From Skeletonema tropicum (lineage: Eukaryota > Bacillariophyta > Thalassiosirophyceae > Thalassiosirales > Thalassiosiraceae): a stretch of DNA of 64,000 bases. Shown here one piece after another: positions 34,602 to 43,783 of this stretch (position 1 is its first letter; each line of letters starts with the position of its first letter). The notes under the pieces were generated by a model. That model searched no databases. It was given only the letters and a program-made list of their open reading frames with translations, and was not told the DNA's origin. Location: assembly GCA_037178625.1 (NCBI GenBank), contig CM074134.1, forward strand, positions 372,001-436,000. The letters run 5' to 3'. A program made the translations under genes and the position numbers.

Positions 34602-35074
34602 TTATCTTTGAAACCACCATTTCATCCGCCCATCAATATGTTTTCCAGCAACATACCCACCCTTTTCTTTTGATTTGTCATATTCTACTGCCTTTTCCAC
34701 CGTGGCTTCTTTGGAATACCCGAGCTATATATCATGATGAGTTAAATAGAATATGTTAATGTAGTGAGCATCATAATATAATATCATATACACGCACGCA
34801 CAAAAGGCAACACATGAGCACGCATATTCATAATATATTATATGTATCTCACCCTATCCAAATCTTCCTCTGCCATAAGATTCCTATCCATCCGACACTG
34901 CAAATAATCCTTTGAAAAATTTCGACACAAATGATGCTTATCCCCCTCCCCCTTGAGGCATTGTAAATACTTTTCTTTGAATGGTTTGCATTCGGCATCG
35001 TGATCGAGGGGGAAAATACCCCTTTGGGGTGGTTTGATTGTTTGTTTTGCGGAGCTGAAGTTCATGCTTGCCAT
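34602..35074 (-). CDS. COX19: COX19, cytochrome c oxidase assembly protein
   Basis: Exon 1 (35074-34853) encodes 74 residues and exon 2 (34724-34602) the last 40, joined across a 128-bp GTGAG...ATAG intron in phase 0, for a 114-residue protein. The twin CX9C motifs are CKPFKEKYLQC and CRNFSKDYLQC, the CHCH hairpin oxidised by Mia40 in the mitochondrial intermembrane space. The KPPQRGIFPLDHDAEC lead-in and QCRMDRNLMAEEDL segment match COX19 closely. The protein helps deliver copper to cytochrome c oxidase together with COX11/COX17. Exon 2 continues LGYSKEA and ends KWWFQR. The gene is on the opposite strand to the kinase and is undamaged. Confidence 0.92.
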
Positions 35075-35189
35075 GATGTGTATATAGTGAATTTGGCTGT
35101 GGATTTGAATGTAGATTGTCTGCGAATATTATGTATCGTTCTGTCTAATGGTGACAAGCCAACGGTTTGGAGGCTTTTGGAGGTTACGG

Positions 35190-35400
35190 CAACTTCTCCC
35201 AATTCCCAATCTGGCGGCTAGGAAAAAGAGAAGAAGGAAAATCTACAGGTTCTACGAAAAGCAGCGTAGGAATCAATACATGAAAGTCCACCGCTTTGTC
35301 AATTTATGAGAATTTATGGCAGCGTGACAACAACAACAACGACGACGAAATGGAAGAGCATGGCGAATCAATTATTGAAGAATCATCATGGGGCAGCTCA
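35190..35400 (+). repeat. Paralogous fragment of the 5' region of the IQM-like gene
   Basis: Phrases GGTTCTACGA, GCAGCGTAGGAATCAATACA, AAGTCCA, CGCTTTGTCAATTT, GGCAGCG, TGACAACAACAACAACGAC, GGAAGAGCATG and CGAATCAATTATTGAAGAAT occur in the same order at 43645-43872. There they span the 5' flank and first codons of the IQM-like gene. This copy lacks about 85 bp before the start codon region and the rest of the gene. Weaker similarity extends left to about 35080, matching 41190-41220 and 42880-42958. Confidence 0.8.
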
Positions 35401-37653
35401 GATTATCCCAGATGTAAATGGTGCAACCATCTGGGGCGGGAGTAGAACCGTACCTACGTATTGCTTTGATTGCTCATACCCCGACTATGCTCGGCCATAG
35501 TCTCAAGAGCGTAGGAAACAGCAACACCCATCGCACTGCATTACAGTCTACAGTTTGATGTAGTTTTTAGCCTCAGCATTCGAACCATCTATTGTCCGAA
35601 CCTGAGCTGAAGAAATTAACTCCCATGAGTCTGAATGTTCATTTCTTGGTAATTGGGCAGAGACTACAGTTACCTGTCCATTTCCGCTCCATTTCCTTCA
35701 TCCAGCTTTCGCATCTCAATAATGAAGCAGCACCACTCGGGTGACCACCTTGGTTGATGAAGTGCAAACATACATTGCTGGATAGAATCGCAGCTCATGA
35801 ACAGGTAAATACCTTCTCAGATAGCTGTCACTCTCCTCCCCAGAGTAACTAATATGTGTACATGATGTGTGGCATCACCGTAGAGATCGCTGAAGTACTT
35901 GCAATCCCTTGCTGGAAGTTCTACTCGTCCCCGATGACGAAGTAAATGGAGGGAGACTGAAACCCCCATTGGATCTTCCGCTTGATTTGCCATCATTCCC
36001 CGGCCTATTGAGAATTGTGGATACTTGAATTCAATTCAGGGCTGTGTCCCCGTGAGATGTGAGAATACAATTCTCCCGCGAGTACTCAGCAGAAATGAGA
36101 GAATTAAACGTATGTCTCAAGATTTATGTGCCAATCCAATCTCGCCACAATCCAATCAACGAGACAAAATTGTTTGATGCGTCTTGCGACGCAAAATGTG
36201 ACATTTAAAGGAATGCCATGGGGGGAGGGGGAGCCTTTCTGCAAAGTGTTCGTGATGAGTCCACATCTGTCGGACACATGCCCTATACTCATACGAACCA
36301 TCTTATCGCATCGACGATGAAGTGCAGAAAAGACTTGCAGTGTTTGACAAGTTTTGGTACTGCTGCAAAGTGAGAAGTATATCGTCTCACAGACCCAGTA
36401 GTAGGTAGGTAGTATCGATCAGTGCATCAAACCGCGAGGTATTGAAATGCTAGATTCAACCTTGCCCCCCTCTACCAATCCCCAAAACATTGTCGTAGAG
36501 ACGACAACCAAACAAGTCCCTTCATTTGAAGATGGGAATGATTTTCCAAACATTAACATTTCCTCCGACAATCAGATTGGTCACTGACTTCCTTGCATCT
36601 AAATACTACGACAACATAGCCGTCCACCATGGTACTTCGATGCATCCAACGAAGAAGTATTCAAGCCGAAGAGCAAAACTCTTTCGTCCGACTACCTACG
36701 TCTACTTTGAATAAATGAGAGTATGTCCCTGGCGTAGATGGGAAATGTCTACCCATCCACGACCCGAGTGCGAGAGTCATGTCAAATGTACATGTGCTCA
36801 CACTCACATACATAACCCCCCTCAACATTATGCAAAGCAGCCTCTTTCTTTTCCAACGTCACTTGCTCTGATACTCTCACCATGATGAAGAAGTGTACAT
36901 ATTACACGCTTCTCCCAGCAGAAGTGTAATAAAATAATCCATCTATCTATGTATGTAAAATTGCTTCTCGTACCATACTTCTTTTAGAAACATCCATCTT
37001 GTATAGGCGATGCACACAAGATGCACATATAATAACAACCCGAAGTTTGTCCGTCTGTAGGCTTATTTAGGCTTGTAGGTACCGTACTAGGATAGAAAAT
37101 AGATTTGTGTTGGGGATATCCCCGTAAGTAGGTACTTACTTACTGAGTTTTGAGACAGACATTTCTGTCTCATCCATCGCCAGAAGTACCGCGTAGTTTT
37201 GTCGGCCCAAAAATCTTTCTCTCTCTAGGTACATAGCTCGCTCTCTCCCTCTCTATCTCTAGAGAGAGAAAGAGACATCTATAGAGAGATAAGTAGAGAC
37301 GGATGTTCGATAAGTCGAAAGTGCGAAGGGCGGGAGAGTTGTGATGAAAAAAATGAGCGCGCGCGTGCAAAAATTTACACTTCAAGCTTCAAGCACGGGA
37401 AACCTTCAAGTAAGTCCATCCAAATCCGCGAAGAAATGAAGCGTGAAATGGAACGATTGTCTACATGGGAATTGGTACTGGCGCTTTTAACAAATACACA
37501 TCATCTCAGAAGTCAGAACCAAAAGGCAATGATGTTTGAATAGTTGAGTAATTGAGTATGTTGTGTTCCTGCATCATTGTTGGCTCACGGATTACTTACC
37601 CCAGAAGTAGAAGTACCATAGGCACTTACTAGACAGGAAAGTGACATCGTGCA
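35401..37653. other. Intergenic region, 2.2 kb
   Basis: No gene is supported. A CT/GA-rich inverted stretch lies at about 37215-37300 (CTCTCTATCTCTAGAGAGAG). Short open stretches near 36448-36715 (MLDSTLPPSTNPQNIVVETT followed by a frame change) could be a remnant of a small gene, but I recognise no family. Confidence 0.45.
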
Positions 37654-40600
37654 ATGTTGTATGCTTCATTCGTTCTAGTTGCAATCTCATCCCGGTTCTT
37701 GCCGCAGGCTGAGGCAGCTGTGGCTTGCAATGCAACGCACAACCCCTGCGAAGATCTTCTCTGGAAGGGCTCGCAATGTCGGGATGGGTTCTGCACAAAC
37801 CCGCTCCGCGGAGGCTGCCTGCGAGCAATGCTTGACAGCGAGGAATTCGGCGGTATGTACAGCAGTGAAGATGCCAGTACTGCGGAATCGGAATCTATGC
37901 AAGCTCTCCGACGACGTCTATTGAGCAGACCTCGGGTATGCAACTCGGAGGATGGGCCAGATGTATTGGCACAAGGTCTTTGTGCTGATCATATGCGAAA
38001 GTCGTACCACTGAGCCACTAGACGTCTAGTGGCTCAGTGGTACGACTTTCGCATATGATCAGCACTTTGTGTTGAAAGTGATAACGAATACACTGAAACT
38101 CGCATATATTCTCAAAATTGGGAATCTCCATTTGTAGTTACATGGATCATGCAGGTGATATACAGCGAGTTATTGGGAGTGCCATCAACTATTGAGACCG
38201 GAAAGGCAGATAAAAACCTCAACTTTTATGATGAAACTAATCGCATGGAATATGGTACGTCATATTCCGTATCTGCAATAGAAAACGCACTGAATGCTGA
38301 AGGGGGGGATTGTACGATATATAATAAGGGAGGCGATGATCAGGAGTATGCCCCTTGTGCTCATTTAGTCTTGGAGATATGGTTTGATAGGTATGATAAT
38401 GTGGTGGAAAGCGGTGCTGGTGAGGCAACGAAGTTAGTGGGAATGGTAGGCTTGCAAGGTTGGCATATTACAAACCGGTCAATCAAGGGGGATCCGTCAT
38501 TAGCAACTCACTTCGGCCTTACTGGGGAAGAGAACCGACGCAAGTTAGCCGAACGATTCAAACGCCCAACAACCTGGCGAGACTACTGCACCCTGGTCTC
38601 AACAAATAACTGCACTGCAGATGACGGCGTGGCATCACGTGCTCCGGCTGCAGATGGTTCAGAAGACAATAGGTACTTTTCTCCGGGTTTGTACACAGGA
38701 CATTTCAGAGCAACTGAAAAGAACAACTGTGACGCAAATCCCTCAACATGCACAGGACACATCGCGGATTACCCCTGTGACTGGACAAGCTACGTTAAAC
38801 AGCAGACTCATCACAATAAGATCTTTCTCACAAGTGATGGCAGTGAGCCTAATGGAGGATACACTTATTCGGAGCTTGTTGATATTTGGTACGCGGCGAA
38901 TGCTACCGAGTCAGATGTCATTGGAATTTGGTTTACGCCTGAGGTACTAATTTCTACATTCGCAGGGACTGACTCAGCATTAACACCGGTGAGTAGGCTT
39001 TCGATTGGTGTATGCAACTTTTGATCAAAGGATAAGATGTTTTATCGATTGCCATGCTGAACATGTTCATGTTTACCACAGGTCTTACTTCCAATAACGA
39101 CACAAGAGTGCCTCGACAATCGCGTGGATATCGCAAAAAAATGTGACCCAGATGCAACCGAAGCCGAACGTTATGGGGACAGCAAAGGTGCATGTGGAGA
39201 AAACCATCAAACCACCCGAAAGATGGCAGTAGCAAATATGCAGGTAAGCGTGTTGTTTAGCGTGTTAACCAAGCTTATGGAACTCATTTATCACTCATTA
39301 TAATTGCTTTGAATCATTTTAATGCAGTCAAACATCATCTCGAATGTTAACCCAAAAGCACGTATGAGCCCGGCATATGATGCGTATGATGCATTTATCG
39401 TCAGTGATGTTGAGATCAACGATATAATGGCGGATTGGGTTTCCCAAGGAGTTGACAAGGTAAGCTGACGCTATTTCCAGAAATGGTCGTGCCCACCAGT
39501 CTCTAGAGTATAATTTACTTTCTGGGCACATCAGAAAGTTGTGTGCGTTGCAATGACATATCGCTTACTTTTGAAACTAAAACTTCGAACCATCCTTCCC
39601 TGTCATTTAACCAATCCCTCAAGTATGGCTTCGACCTCAGATTGGCCACTTGTAAATGGATGGCAAAAAACCTCGACCACATAGTGAAGAGCTTCGTGCC
39701 TCCATCCCACCCACGTAAATTGGTCCCCTCAAACAATACTGGCTTGACAATTGCAGCATTTCTGATTAGTGCTGCGGCAATCTCGCTCGCTGTGTGTACT
39801 ACGGGAGGCATTATTTACAAGAAACGAGAACACTCACTTGGTAGATCAACACAGGTTCTACCACAGGTTGAGTTTCTACTGTTTCTCCTTGTTGGCATTC
39901 TCATGGTTTCAATTGGAGGTCTTCTACTGGCAATTGAACCAAGCAGAGGGACTTGCATAGGTTCAATGTGGTTGATCAACATTGGATACACATCTCAACT
40001 CGTGCCCACTTATATGTGTGTCTACTATCATCAAAATCGTAAAAGATTCGATGAAAATGAAGAGAGTGACGGTGGACAAGAAGAAGATGTTTCGAAGGTC
40101 AATAGGATTGAGTGGGCTAATGGCTATCTATTGCCTCTTCTGGACGATACTTGACACACCTCATTCGGAGGCCAGCTTGCAAGTGACAAATGGTCAAAAT
40201 GAGTTCGGGGAAACGATTGTGAATGTATCACATTACTGCAACTCTGATTCGAATATTTGGTTCTACATGAGTTTCACTTACCAGGCTACCCTTCTGCTTT
40301 GTGCAAGTGCTCTTGCATACCAAATGAGACAAGTTCCCAATGTAAGTTCATCTCTTGAAACGATCCTTCCTCATCTTTTTTTATCGATTCATGTTTGTTC
40401 ATATCAGCTTTGTAATACACTATTATTTTATCTCTTATCGAATAAACAGTCTGTCAATGATTCCAAGCCTTTAGCTCTGATGATCTACTCATCCTTCTTT
40501 TTCTTGGCACTTCGGTTTGTGATGTACGTTGTTTCCGAAACTTTATCAGATGATTCGCAGTCAATGAATGCTTCCCTTCAAAAGGCAAGAAGCTTATTTT

Positions 40601-41019
40601 GTAGCTTAGATAGCATTGCGAATATACTGATTTTCTTCACTAGGTTCTTTGTGGCAAATAAGAATACAGGCAATAGTAGAGCACGCCCTGGTAGCTCTAG
40701 TTCTTATGCTGAAAATATTGCTCGCAGGTCTAACACAGGTAGTGTGGGGTCTCGCGGGAGCGGGAGCGGGAGCCTCGTAATAGGAGGCCCATCGGCAGTA
40801 GTATCCGCAATATCGGCAGTATCGGCAGTGGAGGCAGTATCGGTAGTGGAGGAGAAGTTGGAAGAGATTGAAGATGTTGCAAATAACGAAGACGGTAGCG
40901 ACTCCAAGTCCAAGTCTACCATAAGATTCAGAATGGAGGGCGGCCGATCGATTGACATGCCAAAGTGGGCTGTGGAAGAGTTTGGTAAAGAAGTCAACAT
41001 GGACAAAACAGATGAATAG
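37654..41019 (+). CDS. Class C (GABA-B-like) G-protein-coupled receptor
   Basis: The protein starts with a signal peptide (MLYASFVLVAISSRFLPQAEA) and a Cys-rich segment (NPCEDLLWKGSQC). A large extracellular domain follows, containing FVVTWIMQVIYSELLGVPSTI, reminiscent of periplasmic substrate-binding folds. Seven membrane spans come next at about 39740-40665: TGLTIAAFLISAAAISLAV, VEFLLFLLVGILMVSIGGL, WLINIGYTSQLVPTY, LSGLMAIYCLFWTIL, YQATLLLCASALAYQMR, PLALMIYSSFFFLALRFVM and ANILIFFTRFFV. The WLINIGYTS and ALAYQMRQVPN regions match class C receptors. Introns are 38989-39081, 39244-39327, from 39460 (acceptor uncertain) and 40342-40449. A one-base correction is needed near 40010, and the exon after 39460 has an unresolved phase. 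An 82-bp palindrome interrupts the N-terminal domain. The ligand is unknown. Confidence 0.78.
37976..38062 (+). other. Possible 87-bp intron made of a palindromic insertion
   Basis: Reading the receptor frame straight through, a TGA occurs inside this stretch. Removing 37976-38062 (GT...AG) joins GCACAAG to CACTTTGTGTTG in frame. The result is AQALCVESDN, against AQGLCVESDN if the insertion were absent altogether. The donor GTCTTT is weak compared with the other introns of the gene (GTGAGT, GTAAGC, GTAAGT). Splicing is therefore a hypothesis. Confidence 0.5.
37983..38064. repeat. Perfect 82-bp palindrome flanked by CTTTGTG
   Basis: Two 41-bp arms are exact reverse complements with no spacer, meeting at GACGTC. 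The ends are TGCTGATCATATGCG and CGCATATGATCAGCA. CTTTGTG flanks both sides (37978-37984, overlapping the palindrome by two bases, and 38065-38071), like a target-site duplication. Each strand carries TGGCTCAGTGG, a match to the tRNA A-box consensus TRGYNNARNNG. Confidence 0.95.
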
Positions 41020-41220
41020 AAAAACCTTACATTTCTCAAGAGGATGTTGCGTCTTTGTTCTCTCTCTCTCTCTCTCAGTTTTGTCGTAAGCATGAGCATG
41101 AGTGGGTGAGAGTGAGATGGTGTGTGTGTGTGTTGTAAGTTTGTGGTGGGTTTGCACAGGACATCCATTTGGTTGTTCATATAGATATAGTCTACGATTT
41201 GAATGTCAATTGTTGCGTTT

Positions 41221-42873
41221 TGGGTTCCCTCCTGGGGCCACTAATTAGCGGAAAAACCACTAATTAGTGGTCAGTTTACGATCTCCTACGACACACTTAG
41301 AATCGCTCAAACGTTCTATAATTCAGGTGGCACCCTCTTCAATGTCTTGACAATGCGTACACCCATTATCTCACGTGTTCCCTGGAGAGGGCCCAACCTA
41401 TTAACGTTCAAACACTAGCCTACTGACAAATTTGGCGAACAGCCGACGAGTTTTTTTCGGAAGTTTTGCAACTTCAACTTGGGGGTACGTAGGAATTGAT
41501 ATCAAAAATGTTGCCACCCGTAGAACTCACATTTCATCACACCATCACCATGGCGAAAGAGGCCCAGCATACGAGCCGTCGTATCTGCATTTAGTAGATG
41601 CTTTTACCCATCAGAAAGCATACCACAACAGTCACAATATGAGTGGCTAACCAGGTGGTCGAAGAAGAGCATCGAGATGGCCTGGATCCTACAACAATCA
41701 TGCACAAACTTCACCGGCAACCGGATGATGTCCCAACCACCATGCAAAGTTATTTGCAGTCGACATACGACGGTATTCTACTCGAAAACAACGATCCCTA
41801 CCCAAAGCGGCCAACCTATCTACAGATGGGGACATGGAAAGCGGCCCATCTACCCAAGAGAGTTCGTTTTGGTTAGCATCTCACATGAATTGAAGCGACG
41901 GGGATGCGATGATGACGATTTATCGACACAAATATAATGGCAATATTCAATAATTATTCGACAAATCAACCGCTTTAAATGGAATAAAAACAAAGACAGC
42001 ATCATATGATATTAATTATAGGAATATTGTTGGTGGAATGGTCCAAATTAATGACAGGGCGGCTGCAGGTGATGCCAGGTTGTGGTGTAGCGCATTTTTT
42101 CCAAAAAAAAATTGGCATCCATCAGCACCAAATCACCACTCTATGATGTATGTTTGGCCAATAAGTAATGCAAATCCGATGGTGATCTCTTGCACAGCGA
42201 CCACAACGACATTAATGTACACGACGATATCCTTTGATTGGCTGTTATCTCCGCTAAACCTGCGCCTACACCTCATTTCAGCAGAATTTGCGCTAATTTG
42301 CGCCCTTCTCGTGTCAAGATATCGCATACTAGAGTTGAGAATTCTCCACCCCAACGTGATTTTCGTCGTCAATCAGCCAAGTAAATGTTAGAACAACATC
42401 ATATGCAGTGCAGGAAAGCTTCCTGCTCTCCTATTCGCCCCAACAGGCGAGCTAGACGGTCAAGCCCGTGCTTGAATTCAAGCCAGATTTTACAAAATGT
42501 CGGCAGAAGGTTGGCACACAGTACATCAAGGATAGGCGTGCCACATGCCGCATAGAGGTCAAAACCTACTCCACATATCATAAGAAGGTTCCCATGTGCA
42601 CTGTTTGTTGGGGGAAGCATAAACAATTACACAACAACACATAATTCTCGACCACTAATTAGTGGTCACTAAAATAGCGATTTTATGGTGTGTATATAGC
42701 TATCTCTACTTCTATTTGGGCGTTTTCATTGCGGATTTTTGGGCTTGGACTCTGTTGTAGAGGTCTTTGGTGGTGTATTCCTTGAATGTTAGGGTTTGGG
42801 AGGTGTTAGAATGCCCTCTATATACCATCTACGTACGACCACTAATTAGTGGTTTTGGCCAGGAGGGAACCCA
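41221..42873. mobile_element. Non-autonomous TIR element with CCACTAATTAGTGG palindromes
   Basis: The left end TGGGTTCCCTCCTGG and the right end CCAGGAGGGAACCCA are exact inverted repeats. Both are followed inward by the palindrome CCACTAATTAGTGG (left near 41240 and 41257, right near 42838; another near 42650). GTTT lies immediately outside both ends (41217-41220 and 42874-42877) and may be the target duplication. Small open frames inside (for example 41643-41876) have no recognisable transposase motif. Confidence 0.75.
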
Positions 42874-42958
42874 GTTTACTTTGTCTATTGGAATACACAG
42901 AGCCTACCATATGGAGGTTACCAAGGCAACAACTTCTAACTGTTATGTAACTTCTCAC

Positions 42959-43586
42959 CGCAGGGCTGTGTACCCACCGTGGTACCCAGCCCGAAGTACC
43001 CGAAAAATGGGTAGGTATGTACCGGGTGTGGGTATACCCATCAAGTACCTACCCGGCGTGATTTCGGAATGGGTAGATACCCATACCCACCTACCCGAGT
43101 GGGTGCTGTGGATGGGTACGTTAAAAAGGGAGCAAAAGGAGGCAAAAGGTGCTGGAGGAGGTGCAAGGAGTAGTGAATATGTGTATTGCAAGTATGTAAA
43201 TTTGATGTAGTTTCACTCGAATTGCATACAAAATGATTGTGATGTTACGTTCTCCTCCTCAGACCAGATTTTACAGCCGAGAGAAAAAAAGCCATTTCGA
43301 AACGCCGAGGGCTCGATTTTTGCAGATGATGATCATCGAACCAGGTGCATGTACTAAATATACACTCAAGGAAGGCGTTTGATGCAAGTAGAGCTGAAAT
43401 TAGCAGTACTACATGGAAGATCTATGCAGGTACCCACACCTACCCCAAACCCAGCAAAATGGAAAATGGGGTGGGTATGGGTAGATACCCACACCCACCT
43501 ACCCATTAGGGTGAACAATTTGGGCACTACCCACACCTATCTACCCAGGGGTATTTCAGGTGCGTACCTACACAGCCCTGCTGCTT
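42959..43586. mobile_element. Small DNA element with 9-bp target duplication
   Basis: ACTTCTCAC occurs at 42950-42958 and 43587-43595, bracketing a 628-bp sequence. The ends carry GCAGGGCTGTGTA on the left and its inverse TACACAGCCCTGC on the right. The inside is dense in ACCTACCC and GGGTAGGT motifs, which make further inverted repeats. A 9-bp duplication is typical of Mutator-like insertions; the family is inferred only from that. A paralogous segment at about 35190 lacks this insertion. Confidence 0.72.
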
Positions 43587-43783
43587 ACTTCTCACAATCT
43601 GACTTCGAAAAAAAAAGAAGGAGGAGATTCCTACTACACAGGTTCTACGAAGAGCAGCGTAGGAATCAATACATAAAAGTCCAGCGCTTTGTCAATTTTT
43701 TTGCAACTCAAGAAATTCGGAGATGCAGAAGTGTTGTGCTTCCATTTTCTAAATGACTTCAACTAACACAACCGATACAAGTA

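Noticed and set aside
36448..36715. Possible small gene starting MLDSTLPPSTNPQ
   Set aside because: The frame closes after 45 codons, and continuation needs two uncertain frame changes; no family recognised.
41643..41876. 77-residue frame inside the TIR element as a transposase fragment
   Set aside because: No DDE or other transposase motif is visible and it cannot be extended convincingly.
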